Assembly (NCBI RefSeq): GCF_000381925.1
Contig: NZ_KB907309.1
Location: 1,178,001 to 1,242,000, forward strand
Reading direction: 5' to 3'
Length of the DNA: 64,000 nt
Source: Nocardia sp. BMG111209
Lineage (GTDB): Bacteria; Actinomycetota; Actinomycetes; Mycobacteriales; Mycobacteriaceae
Shown: one piece after another, positions 5,907 through 15,300 of the stretch
How the letters are laid out: each line of letters opens with the position of its first letter
Position numbering within the stretch: the stretch's first letter is position 1
The notes under the pieces: model-generated
Seen by the model: the letters and a program-made list of their open reading frames with translations, nothing else
Told to the model about the DNA's origin: nothing
Database searches by the model: none
Position numbers and translations under genes: made by a program

Positions 5907-7847
5907 ATGCCTGAAGTCGAGCGGCACAAGTACGACGTCGTCGTGATCGGTGCCGGTGGTGCCGGCCTGCGTGCAGCAATCGAGGCGCGCGAACACGGCC
6001 TCTCGGTCGCGGTGGTGTGCAAATCGCTGTTCGGCAAGGCGCACACCGTGATGGCCGAGGGCGGCTGCGCGGCGTCGATGGGTAACGCCAACGAGAAGGA
6101 CAGCTGGCAAACGCATTTCCGCGACACCATGCGCGGCGGCAAATTCCTCAACAGCTGGCGGATGGCCGAACTGCACGCGCAGGAGGCCCCCGACCGGGTG
6201 TGGGAGCTGGAGAGCTGGGGCGCCCTGTTCGACCGGCTGCCCGACGGCCGGATCAGCCAGCGCAACTTCGGTGGTCACACCTATCCGCGGCTCGCGCATG
6301 TCGGTGACCGCACCGGCCTGGAGCTGATCCGCACCATGCAGCAGCGGGTGGTCGCGTTGCAGCAGGAGGATTTCGCCGCGACCGGTGACTACGAGTCGCG
6401 CCTGAAGGTGTTCCAGGAGTGCACGATCACCGATCTGCTCAAGCAGGGTGACGCGATCTCGGGCGCCTTCGGGTACTGGCGTGAATCGGGCCGGTTCGTG
6501 CTGTTCGAGACTCCGGCGGTGGTGCTCGCCACCGGCGGTATCGGCAAGTCCTACAAGGTGACCTCCAATTCCTGGGAGTACACCGGCGACGGCCACGCGC
6601 TGGCGCTGCGGGCCGGGGCCGCGCTGATCAACATGGAGTTCCTGCAGTTCCATCCGACCGGCATGGTCTGGCCGCCGAGTGTGAAGGGCATCCTCGTCAC
6701 CGAGGGCGTCCGCGGCGACGGCGGCATCCTCAAGAACTCCGAGGGCAAGCGGTTCATGTTCGACTACATCCCGCCGGTGTTCAAGGGGCAGTACGCGGAG
6801 ACCGAGGAGGAGGCCGATCAGTGGTTGCGCGACAACGACTCCGCGCGCCGCACCCCGGATCTGCTGCCCCGTGACGAGGTGGCCCGCGCCATCAACGAGG
6901 AGGTCAAGGCCGGTCGCGGCACGGTGCACGGCGGCGTCTTCCTCGACATCGCCTCGCGCCTGACCCCGGACGAGATCGTCAAGCGGCTGCCGTCCATGCA
7001 CCACCAGTTCAAAGAGCTTGCGGACGTGGACATCACGAAGGAGCCGATGGAGGTCGGCCCGACCTGTCACTACGTGATGGGTGGGATCGAGGTCGATCCG
7101 GACACCGGCGCCGCGGGCGTGCCCGGATTGTTCGCCGCCGGTGAGTGTTCCGGCGGTATGCACGGTTCCAACCGGCTCGGCGGCAACTCGCTCTCGGATC
7201 TGCTGGTCTTCGGCCGGCGTGCGGGGATGGGGGCGGCCACCTATGTGGAGCAGCTCGACAAGCGGCCGGAGATCGCCGACTCCGATCTCGCCGCGGCCGC
7301 GAAACTCGCACTGGCGCCGTTCGATCCGCCGGCCGACGGCACCGCCGAGAATCCCTACACCCTGCACACCGATCTCCAGCAGGCGATGAACGACCTGGTC
7401 GGCATCATCCGCAAGGAGCCCGAATTGAAGCAGGCCATCGAGCGGCTGGCCGAGCTGCGTGAGCGCTTCGACACCGTGACGGTGGAGGGGCACCGGCAGT
7501 TCAACCCGGGCTGGCACCTGGCGCTGGATCTGCGGAACATGCTGGTGGTCAGCGAATGTGTGGCGCAGGCGGCGTTGTTGCGCACCGAGAGTCGCGGCGG
7601 GCACACCCGTGACGACCATCCGGTCATGGACCCGAACTGGCGCAACAGGCTGCTGGTCTGCAAGGTCGATCCGGACGGTGTCGGCCAGACGGTACCCGCG
7701 GTCACCGTGACTCCGCAGGATCAGGTGCCGATGCGCAACGACCTGCTCGCCCTCTTCGAACTGACCGAGCTCGAAAAGTATTACACCGCGGCAGATCTCG
7801 TCGACCACCCGGCATCTGCCGAATCCTCCGCGAAAGGGGATGCGTAG
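5907..7847 (+). CDS. sdhA: succinate dehydrogenase/fumarate reductase flavoprotein subunit, 646 aa
   Basis: This is the catalytic subunit that oxidises succinate to fumarate with covalently bound FAD. The Rossmann motif GAGGAG is at residues 15-20, and His46 in KAHTVMAEGG is the likely site of covalent FAD attachment. Active-site segments FHPTG (His249) and RGDGGIL follow, and SGGMHGSNRLGGNSLSD closes the FAD domain. The last 150 residues are the helical SdhA C-terminal domain. The length (646) fits Rv0248c-type Sdh1 flavoproteins. AGGAG lies 11 bases before the ATG. The gene is separated from sdhB by two bases, so the two subunits are made together. Confidence 0.97.
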   Translation: MPEVERHKYDVVVIGAGGAGLRAAIEAREHGLSVAVVCKSLFGKAHTVMAEGGCAASMGNANEKDSWQTHFRDTMRGGKFLNSWRMAELHAQEAPDRVWELESWGALFDRLPDGRISQRNFGGHTYPRLAHVGDRTGLELIRTMQQRVVALQQEDFAATGDYESRLKVFQECTITDLLKQGDAISGAFGYWRESGRFVLFETPAVVLATGGIGKSYKVTSNSWEYTGDGHALALRAGAALINMEFLQFHPTGMVWPPSVKGILVTEGVRGDGGILKNSEGKRFMFDYIPPVFKGQYAETEEEADQWLRDNDSARRTPDLLPRDEVARAINEEVKAGRGTVHGGVFLDIASRLTPDEIVKRLPSMHHQFKELADVDITKEPMEVGPTCHYVMGGIEVDPDTGAAGVPGLFAAGECSGGMHGSNRLGGNSLSDLLVFGRRAGMGAATYVEQLDKRPEIADSDLAAAAKLALAPFDPPADGTAENPYTLHTDLQQAMNDLVGIIRKEPELKQAIERLAELRERFDTVTVEGHRQFNPGWHLALDLRNMLVVSECVAQAALLRTESRGGHTRDDHPVMDPNWRNRLLVCKVDPDGVGQTVPAVTVTPQDQVPMRNDLLALFELTELEKYYTAADLVDHPASAESSAKGDA

Positions 7848-7849
7848 CA

Positions 7850-8596
7850 ATGAGTTACGACGCCAAATTCAGAGTGTGGCGCGGCGACGCCGAAGGCGGC
7901 TCCCTGCAGGACTTCACCGTCGAGGTGAACGAGGGCGAGGTGGTGCTCGATATCATCCATCGGCTGCAGGCCACCCAGGCCTCGGATCTCGCCGTGCGCT
8001 GGAACTGCAAGGCGGGCAAGTGCGGATCCTGTTCGGCCGAGGTGAACGGCCGGCCGCGGCTGCTGTGCATGACGCGCATGTCGACCTTCACCACCGAGGA
8101 GGTGGTCACGGTCACGCCGATGCGCACCTTCCCGGTGATCCGCGATCTGGTCACCGATGTGTCGTTCAACTACGAGAAGGCCAGGCAGATACCTTCTTTC
8201 ACGCCGCCGGCCGACCTGAAGCCGGGCGAGTACCGGATGCAGCAGAAGGACGTCGAGCGCTCGCAGGAGTTCCGCAAGTGCATCGAATGCTTCCTGTGCC
8301 AGGACACCTGCCACGTGGTACGTGACCACGAGGACAACAAGAACGCCTTCGCCGGGCCCCGATTCCTCATGCGCGTCGCCGAATTGGAGATGCATCCGCT
8401 GGATGTCGCCGACCGGCGCGATATGGCGCAGGAAGATTTCGGGCTCGGCTACTGCAACATCACCAAATGCTGCACCGAGGTGTGCCCGGAACATATCAAG
8501 ATCACCGACAATGCGCTGATCCCGATGAAGGAACGAGTCGTCGATCGGAAATACGATCCGATCGTCTGGTTGGGTAACAAACTTTTCCGGCGATAG
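7850..8596 (+). CDS. sdhB: succinate dehydrogenase iron-sulfur subunit, 248 aa
   Basis: This subunit carries electrons from SdhA to the membrane anchor. Cys53, 58, 61 and 73 form the plant-ferredoxin-type [2Fe-2S] site. The C-terminal domain has C144-x2-C147-x2-C150-x3-C154 and a second group at 202, 207/208 and 212 (CNITKCCTEVCPEH), which bind the [4Fe-4S] and [3Fe-4S] clusters. The ATG lies two bases after the sdhA stop (TAGCAATG). As in Rv0247c, no separate SdhD follows; the single anchor upstream must serve. A hairpin after the stop probably ends the operon. Confidence 0.97.
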   Translation: MSYDAKFRVWRGDAEGGSLQDFTVEVNEGEVVLDIIHRLQATQASDLAVRWNCKAGKCGSCSAEVNGRPRLLCMTRMSTFTTEEVVTVTPMRTFPVIRDLVTDVSFNYEKARQIPSFTPPADLKPGEYRMQQKDVERSQEFRKCIECFLCQDTCHVVRDHEDNKNAFAGPRFLMRVAELEMHPLDVADRRDMAQEDFGLGYCNITKCCTEVCPEHIKITDNALIPMKERVVDRKYDPIVWLGNKLFRR

Positions 8597-8616
8597 TCCG
8601 GTCCGGCCCGCTCGGT

Positions 8617-8635
8617 CCGGCAGGATTTCTGCCGG
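8617..8635. terminator. hairpin after sdhB
   Basis: CCGGCAG at 8617-8623 pairs with CTGCCGG at 8629-8635 around a GATTT loop, inside a longer CCGG-rich region. It lies between the converging ends of sdhB and the small membrane gene and probably ends the sdh transcript. There is no clear T-run. Confidence 0.5.
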
Positions 8636-8654
8636 GCCGGGTGACCCGCCGAAA

Positions 8655-8852
8655 CTACAACACCGAAACCATTCCGATCGCCACTACAGCGACCAGGAGT
8701 CCGATCAAGAGCGAGGACAACACCGTCCCCGTCAAGAGATAGATCCCCACGGCCGACACCGCGAACAACATTCCGACGATCAGGCGCTCCACCCAATCGG
8801 AGGGGATGAGCTTCCGGTACCGGGGAGGCATATTTCTGATCCCACGGTCCAT
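8655..8852 (-). CDS. small two-helix membrane protein, 65 aa
   Basis: The ATG at 8852 starts a 65-residue protein with a basic N-terminus (MDRGIRNMPPRYRKLIP) and two adjacent hydrophobic helices, about 22-41 and 44-64. It probably folds as a hairpin in the membrane. No family is recognised. It stands alone, converging on sdhB, and its coding bias and exact fit to a two-helix plan make it more likely real than chance. Confidence 0.55.
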   Translation of the reverse strand: MDRGIRNMPPRYRKLIPSDWVERLIVGMLFAVSAVGIYLLTGTVLSSLLIGLLVAVVAIGMVSVL

Positions 8853-8908
8853 GTATCGAGGGGTACCCCGGCCGTCATCGGATCAAACACCTATTCGATA
8901 TCGAACAG

Positions 8909-10063
8909 CTACCTTTCCGTGACCTCCGGTGTCGCCGGCGTACCGGTGCCGCGACCGGCGCGTCCACCGGCCAGCGCCGCCGCGGCGATGGTGATGAGGA
9001 CCCCGAGCATGATCGCCGCACCCTCTCCGGCTACCAGGACGTGCGCCTGTGTGCCGATCGTGACCGCGGCCACCGGCACCCCGATCTGCGCGGCGGCCAG
9101 CGTCGCGAACGCGATCGGCTGACCGGACACCCGCATCGCCGCATGCGCCAGCACCGCGGCCGCGCCGAGCGCCAGACCGAGCAGGATCAGTCGCGGATGA
9201 TGCCCGAACTCCCGCAGACTCAGCCGCGCACCGAGCCAGACGAAGAACAACGGCGCGAGGAAGCCGTCACTGATCGCGAACAGCTGCTTGGCCACCCGGC
9301 GCGGCTCGCCGACCCCGGCCACGGCGAGTCCCGTGGCGAAGCCCGCGATCATCACCGACACATGGGTGCGGGTGGCCAGCGCCACCAGGCCGAACAGCAG
9401 CGCCAGACTGATCCGCAGCTCGAGTGCGAACTTGCGGCGCTGCGACACCTCGTGCGCTCGATGCCGCCATCCGGAACGCTCCAGGTAGCGCAGCACCAGA
9501 TAGATCACCACCGCCCCCGCCGTGACCGCGAGCGCGCCGAGCGCGGTGCGCACCACGGAACCGGTATCGATCACCAGCGGCAGGGCCACCGTGCACACGG
9601 TGTCGGCCACCGCGACCTGCGCGGTCAGCTCCAGGACCGAATTACCCGACAGCCCGGCGGAATCGAGGATCGGCAGGATCAGCGCGGCCGAGGAGGAGGC
9701 GATCAGCACCGCGTACATCGCACCGTGTCCGGTCCCGAACCAGTGCGCGATCACATATCCGGCGGCGGCCGCGAGGACGCCGACCCCCGCGGCGCGCAGC
9801 AGGCCCGGGGCCAGCGCCGACCGCACCGACCGATTCATCGGCACGTGGGTGCCCGCCACGAACATCACCAGCGCGAAACCCATGTCGGCGAGGAACGCGA
9901 ACACCGGATCGTCGGGATGCAGTACGCCGAAACCGGTGGTACCGAACAGGATTCCGGTCAGCAGCTCACCGACGATGACCGGGACGTGCCAATTCGCCCG
10001 CCAGGCCAGCAGCGGTCCGGCCAGGCCCAGTACCAGCACGAGTGCCAGGGTCGAGAATGTCAC
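8909..10063 (-). CDS. cation:proton antiporter, CPA2/KefB type, 384 aa
   Basis: About twelve hydrophobic helices cover nearly the whole protein, in the Na/H exchanger fold (PF00999). Near the N-terminus LLTGILFGTTGFGVLHP is the family signature, and the middle AAAGYVIAHWFGTGHGAMYAVLIASSSAALILPIL corresponds to the ion-binding region. It lacks the C-terminal TrkA-N domain of full KefB proteins, as short actinobacterial members do. It probably exchanges Na+ or K+ for H+ across the cytoplasmic membrane. The ATG lies six bases after the ParB-like gene, so it is the last gene of the PKS-FAAL transcript or is carried along with it; a role in the product pathway is not evident. Confidence 0.85.
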   Translation of the reverse strand: MTFSTLALVLVLGLAGPLLAWRANWHVPVIVGELLTGILFGTTGFGVLHPDDPVFAFLADMGFALVMFVAGTHVPMNRSVRSALAPGLLRAAGVGVLAAAAGYVIAHWFGTGHGAMYAVLIASSSAALILPILDSAGLSGNSVLELTAQVAVADTVCTVALPLVIDTGSVVRTALGALAVTAGAVVIYLVLRYLERSGWRHRAHEVSQRRKFALELRISLALLFGLVALATRTHVSVMIAGFATGLAVAGVGEPRRVAKQLFAISDGFLAPLFFVWLGARLSLREFGHHPRLILLGLALGAAAVLAHAAMRVSGQPIAFATLAAAQIGVPVAAVTIGTQAHVLVAGEGAAIMLGVLITIAAAALAGGRAGRGTGTPATPEVTER

Positions 10064-10069
10064 CGCCGG

Positions 10070-10588
10070 CTACTTCTTCGACTTCGGCTTCCCACCGGAC
10101 CCCTTACCCGAGTCCGATTTCGCCACCGCCACATCGGAATCCGCTGCCGGGGCCGGGGCAGTCGATTTCGCCGCCGCCGCAGCGACTTTCGCATCCGGGG
10201 TGGGCAGCGCGGCGATCTTCACCGGGATCGGCACATTCTCGTCGGTGTGATAGCAGGCGCACACCCGGTGGTAGCCGTCGGCGATCAGGGCCGGTGCGCC
10301 GGCGGCGAAATTGCCGCGGACCACCAGGATCGGCGACAACGGTTTACCGGTCAGGATCTTGGCCAGATCGAGGCGCACATGCGGATTGTCCGGCGGCAGC
10401 AGGTCCAACTGTGCGGCGCGCAGCAGATCCTTCGCCTTCTTGTGCGTCACCGGGGCCGCGCGCAACAGCTCCACCAGGGTGTCGACGGTATCCCGATCGG
10501 CGACCAGGTCCAGATAGTCCGCGGCCGCGGGATAGTCGTGGTCCTCCGGCGCGTCCAGCCAGCGCACGGGATAAGGCTCGTTCGTCAT
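10070..10588 (-). CDS. ParB-like nuclease-domain protein with Lys/Ala-rich tail, 172 aa
   Basis: ATG 10588 begins MTNEPYPVRWLDAPEDHDYPAA. The segment GNFAAGAPALIADGYHRVCACYH resembles the ParB/Srx fold signature (GxHRxxA) found in small actinobacterial proteins of unknown role. Residues 130-172 are low complexity: Ala/Lys/Ser followed by GKGSGGKPKSKK, a basic tail that could bind nucleic acid. It lies between the FAAL gene (53 bp gap) and the antiporter (6 bp). It is too short for a chromosome-partition ParB. Confidence 0.75.
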   Translation of the reverse strand: MTNEPYPVRWLDAPEDHDYPAAADYLDLVADRDTVDTLVELLRAAPVTHKKAKDLLRAAQLDLLPPDNPHVRLDLAKILTGKPLSPILVVRGNFAAGAPALIADGYHRVCACYHTDENVPIPVKIAALPTPDAKVAAAAAKSTAPAPAADSDVAVAKSDSGKGSGGKPKSKK

Positions 10589-10641
10589 CCGGATATGATC
10601 GCGCGCCGAACGGTCCCCGGCCCGCCCGGCACGCGCGACGG

Positions 10642-12351
10642 TCAGAACGACTGCCGGATCGGCGGCTCGGTGATCCGGGTCAGCGCTCCGGCCCGGTACC
10701 GGGCCCGGCACTCCCCGCGGCGCAATTTACCGCTGGAGGTCTTCGGGATCTGACCGCGCGGCACCAGCATCACATCGGCCGGCGCGATGTCGTGCGCCGC
10801 CGCCACCGCGGCCCCGATCCGGCGGGCCACCGTGACCGGATCGGCCAGGCGGTCGTCGAGTTCGGCGACCAGCACCAGGGTTTCGTGATCGCCGTGATCG
10901 ATCCCGAAGGCGGCGATATGGCCCGCGCGCACCTCGGGGGAGACGTGCGCGGCCGTCGCCTCGATATCGGCGGGATAGTGGTTGCGGCCCGCGACGATGA
11001 TCATGTCCTTCAGCCGCCCGGCCGGAAACAGCTGCCCGTCGTGCACGAAACCCAGATCGCCGGTGCGCAACCAGCGTTCGTGGCTGTCCGGCAGCCGGCC
11101 GCCGAATACGTCGGCACTGGCCTGGGGCCGGCGGAAGTAGCCGGCGCTCACATTCGGCCCCGCCACCCACACCTCGCCGACCTCACCGTCGGCCACCACC
11201 CGGTGCCGCAGTGGATCCACGATCCGGATCTGCTGTCCCGCCGCGGTCCCGCAGCCGACCAGTGCGACACCGTGGGCCGGATCGCGCGCGAGGACCGCGC
11301 GACCCGCCGCCAGTTCGCTGCGATCGAACTCCTCCACCAGCGGCGGTTCCGCCGTCGCCGCGAACGCGACCGGCAGCGTCGCCTCGGCCAGCCCGTAACC
11401 CGGCGTATGCGCGCTGTGCCGGAAACCGTAGGGGGCGAACATCTTCGTGAAGGCCGCGAGGGATTCGGCGCGGATCGGCTCGGCCCCGTTGATCAGCAGT
11501 TCCAGGGCGGACAGGTCCAGCCCCTCGCGTTCGGCGGCGGTGGTCGCCGTGACCGCCAGGGCCAGACCGAAATTGGGCCCGGCGGTGGTACCGGCGCGAT
11601 AGTCGCTGCACGCCCGCAACCAGCGGATCGGCCGCTTGGCGAATTCGGCCGGTGCCAGCGTGACCGCGAGCACGCCGGTGTAGAGCGGCAGCGACAGCGC
11701 CAGGATCAGGCCCATATCGTGGAAGAACGGCAACCAGGTGACGATCGGCCGCACCGCCACCGGCGGCATCCCGGCCCGCAACTGCTCCAGCGCGGCGGTG
11801 TGGTTCGCATGCGAGATCTCCACTCCGGACGGCGCTTTCGTCGAGCCCGAGGTGTACTGCAGATAGGCCGGATGGTCACCGACCGGATCCAGCACCGGCG
11901 CGGCCCCGGCCGCTCCTGGGGTCACGACCAGCACCCGCCCCACTGCGGCCCCGCTGTCCCGGGTGCGTTGCTCCGCCCCCGCGCAGACCAGACTCACCGC
12001 CGGATCGGCATCCGCCAGCACCGTGATCAGCCGATCCATGTTCCGGTGCGGCGACACCGGGAACAACGGCACCGCCACCCGGGCACTGTAGAGGCAGGCG
12101 AGGAAGGCGATCGCATAGTCCGGCCCGTGCTCACACAGGATCGCCACGCGCGCACCGGGTTCGGTGAGTGCTCGGAGTTCGGCGCCGAGAGCCCCTGCGG
12201 CGGAATGCAATTCACCGCAGGTCAGGGTATGCGGCAGGCAGTCCGTGCCGCGATAGGTCAAGGTGATCAGAGCCGGGTCGTCCGGCCGGACGCGAGCTCG
12301 CTCGGAGACGGCCACGGCCAGCGGGGCCGCGGATGTGCCGGAGACTGTCAC
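10642..12351 (-). CDS. fatty acyl-AMP ligase (FAAL, FadD32-like), 569 aa
   Basis: GTG 12351 has GGAG five bases before it and starts eight bases after the PKS stop. This is an adenylate-forming enzyme that activates a fatty acid as acyl-AMP and hands it to an acyl carrier protein. The ATP-binding loop YLQYTSGSTKAPSGV is the FAAL version of the motif, and FFHDMG, GPNFG and PGYGLAEATLPVAF are typical FAAL segments. The C-terminal domain has RTGDLGF, AGRLKDMIIVAGRNHYPADIE and the catalytic Lys region IPKTSSGKLRR. Together with the upstream PKS and ACP it probably supplies the fatty acyl starter unit. Confidence 0.93.
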   Translation of the reverse strand: MTVSGTSAAPLAVAVSERARVRPDDPALITLTYRGTDCLPHTLTCGELHSAAGALGAELRALTEPGARVAILCEHGPDYAIAFLACLYSARVAVPLFPVSPHRNMDRLITVLADADPAVSLVCAGAEQRTRDSGAAVGRVLVVTPGAAGAAPVLDPVGDHPAYLQYTSGSTKAPSGVEISHANHTAALEQLRAGMPPVAVRPIVTWLPFFHDMGLILALSLPLYTGVLAVTLAPAEFAKRPIRWLRACSDYRAGTTAGPNFGLALAVTATTAAEREGLDLSALELLINGAEPIRAESLAAFTKMFAPYGFRHSAHTPGYGLAEATLPVAFAATAEPPLVEEFDRSELAAGRAVLARDPAHGVALVGCGTAAGQQIRIVDPLRHRVVADGEVGEVWVAGPNVSAGYFRRPQASADVFGGRLPDSHERWLRTGDLGFVHDGQLFPAGRLKDMIIVAGRNHYPADIEATAAHVSPEVRAGHIAAFGIDHGDHETLVLVAELDDRLADPVTVARRIGAAVAAAHDIAPADVMLVPRGQIPKTSSGKLRRGECRARYRAGALTRITEPPIRQSF

Positions 12352-12359
12352 GAGAACTC

Positions 12360-15300
12360 CTAGCGGACCTGCCGGGCGGATAGATGCGCCGCGAGCGCGA
12401 CGATGGTCGGATATTCGAAGATTTCGGCGGTCCCGATCCGCCGGCCCAGTCGGGCCTCCAGGGCCCGCCGCAACTCGATGGCCAGCAGCGATGTCAGCCC
12501 GAGCGCGACGAAATCGCCCGCCGGGTCGATACTCTCGGCCCGCCGGTCCAAGGTCTCCGCCAGCGCGGACCGGATGATCGGCACCATCGCCTCGGCCCGC
12601 GCCGCCACGTCCGCAGGATCCGGATCGCTCGCGGCCCCGGAATCGAAGGCGCCCGGCCGATTTCGATCCTCGGCACCGTCCCGATCCGTGAGACCACCGA
12701 CCAGCGACACCACATTCCCGTTGCCCCGCCACACTTTCCGTGCTCCGGTCGTCGTGGTGCTCTCGCCCGGATCGGACCTGGTCGTCGGGCTGCCGGACCC
12801 GGTCGACGGGCCGCCGGGCTCGGCCGTCGGGTCGCCTGGCCCGGTCGACGTGCTGGGTACAGCTGTCGGGCTGCCGGACCCAGCTGTCGGGCCGCCGGAC
12901 CCGAGCGTCCGGTCGCTGGTCCCGGCCGTCGGGTCGCTGGACCTGCGTGTCGGATCGGTCGACCGGGCTGCCGGGTCGCCGGGCCCAGGTGTCGGGTGGG
13001 TCGACCAGGCTGCCGGGTCGTCGGACCCGGGTGTTGGGGCGGTCGACCGGGACGCCGGGTCGCTGGGCCCGGGTGTCGGGTGGGTCGACCAGGCGGTCGG
13101 GTCGCTGGGCCCGGATGTTGGGTGGGTCGACCAGGCGGTCGGGTCGCTGGGCCTGGATGTCGGGTGGGTCGACCAGGCGGTCGGGTCGCTGGGCCCGGAT
13201 GTCGGGTGGGTCGACCAGGCGGCCGGGTCGCTGGACCCGGGTGCCGGATCGGTCGACCAGGCGGCCGAGTCGTCGGACGCTGTTGCCGGGTCGCTGGACC
13301 TGGATGTTGGGAGGCCGGGCTCGGCTGTCGGGCCGCCGGACCCGATCGTCGGGCCGCCGGCCTCGGCCGTCCGGTCCGACTCGGTGGTCGGGTTGCCGGA
13401 CCCTGTCATCGGGTCGCTGTGCTCGGCTATTGGGCGGACGGTCCTGGATGTCGGTGCACCGGTTGTTGCGCGGCGGCTGGGTCCGGGTGTTGTGCTGTTG
13501 GATCCGGATGCCGGGTTGCGAAGACCGGCTCTCGGGCCGCCGGGGTCCGTCGATCCGGATCGGTCGGCGGCCGGGTGAGTGCCTGTGCGCCGGGGCGGAA
13601 CCAGTGGGGCGAGGATCGATTCCATCGGTGGCAGGGCCGGACGTGATGTGTCCGAATCGGTTTCGCGGGCCGGGGTGGGTGGCGGCGGATATCCGAGGGC
13701 CGTGCGGACTCGGTCGGCAAGGGGGGAACGGTCGGTGGTGGGGGAGTAGTCCAGGGCCAGTACGAACGGTTCGGGTTGGCCGAGTACCGCGGAGAGTACG
13801 GCGGCGCCGCGGGTCGCATCGAACGGGACCACGCCGGCGCGGCGCAGGTGGGCGGCACCGCCGGCGGCCGCGGACAGGCCGGATTCCCAACTGCCCCAAG
13901 CGATGCTGATGACGCGGCGGTCGGTGCGGGCTCGGGCGAGTGCGTCCACGGCGGCGTTGGCGGCGGCGTAGGCCGCCTGGCCGGGGGCACCGAGGGCGCC
14001 GGTGGCCGAGGAGTACAGCAGGGCGAAATCGATCGGGTCGTCGGCGGTGAGGTCGAGCAGATCGGCGGCGGCGAGCAGTTTCGGGGCGAACACCGCCAGC
14101 AGCGATTCGCCGGTGACGGCGCCGAATTCGGCATCGCGCAGCACACCGGCCGAGTGCACGACACCTTGGATGGTGGAACCGCATTCGCGGATGTCCTCGA
14201 GTGCGTTGGCCAGATCGGTGCGGTCGGCGACATCGCAACGGACCACGACGATCCGGTCCTCCAGGCCGTCCAGCAGCGGGGGCAGCGGACGCGGGGTCCG
14301 GGTCAGGACGACGACGTCGTGCGCGCCGGCCGCGAGCAGCCAGCGTACGGTGGGCGCGCCCAGCGCGCCGAGTCCGCCGGTCACCACGTAGGTGCCCTCG
14401 GGACGGATCGCGGGTGGCGTGGCGGTGGGTGCGGGGACGAAGCGCCGGACATCGATCGCGGCGCCGTCGATCCGGACCTCCTCGGGCCCGGCCGGTTCCA
14501 GCACCAGGTCCGGTAGCGGGCCGGGGCGGTCGCCCGAGGTCCAGACCAGCCGGATCGGCCGACCGGACTCCGTCTGCAACGACCGGACCAGTCCCGCCAC
14601 CGCCTGTTGATCGATCGCCGACCGATCCCGCAGCACCACGGTCAGCGCCGCCGTCGCATCGCTGTCGTACACCCGTTGCAGCAGATCCAGTGCGCGCACG
14701 ACCAGGCCCGGGACCGCGTCGGCGGGACCGGCCTCCTCGTCCGGCCACACCAGGACGACGGCGGTCCGGTCGGTGCGGGTCGCGAGGACGGAAGCCACGA
14801 TCGGGGCCGCCTCGCCGGGTTCGCGGGCCACCCGCTCGGCGGCGAGGCGGCGGTGCAGTGCCCGGGTCAAGCGCACCGCCAGGGCCGACTCACCGACGAT
14901 CAGTACCCGTTCGACCAGCGAAAGTGGTTGTGCGGCGGCCCAGTCCGCGGCCCGGGTGGGCAGCCAGGCCTCGTGCCGCAGCACGGCGGCCGGTGGCTCG
15001 GCCCGCGCGATGCGGGTGATGGGTACCGTCGGCACGGTCGGGGCGAGCAGCAGGTCGATGCCGCCCACCCGGCCGTCGCCGGACGCCGTGGGTTCGGCCG
15101 CGATCGGCGCGGGCCGTGGCGGGTCGGCGGGCAGCGCCGCGAAGCCGATCCGGATTCCCGACAGCGCGGCGGCGGGCGCACCGTACTGATCCAGCGCGAT
15201 GACCTCGCAGATCAGCCCGGCGGGACCGGTCTCGCGCACGAAGGCGTGTGCCTCGGTCAGCAGCAGATCGGGCGCGCCTGCCAGCCACACCGACGCGATA

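Noticed and set aside
5229..7850. Long open minus-strand frame (873 codons) opposite the sdh genes
   Set aside because: It is antisense to three well-supported subunits, its product is a low-complexity Arg/Gly/Asp/His mix, and it follows from the third-position GC bias of the true genes.
9041..12363. Long plus-strand frames opposite the antiporter and FAAL genes
   Set aside because: They have Arg/Pro/His-rich products with no domain, lie opposite clear enzymes, and lack ribosome-binding sites.
12959..13294. CRISPR array
   Set aside because: The 42-bp units are contiguous, without unique spacers, and lie inside a coding frame.
12384..13909. Plus-strand frames over the PKS linker repeats giving repetitive Gly/Arg/Val proteins
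   Set aside because: They are read-throughs of the 42-bp repeats on the wrong strand. The minus-strand frame joins conserved KR and ACP domains on both sides.
12352..14748. Upstream extension of the FAAL reading frame into the PKS gene
   Set aside because: The extension is Arg/Pro-rich noise out of frame with the PKS; GTG 12351 has a good ribosome-binding site and begins right after the PKS stop.
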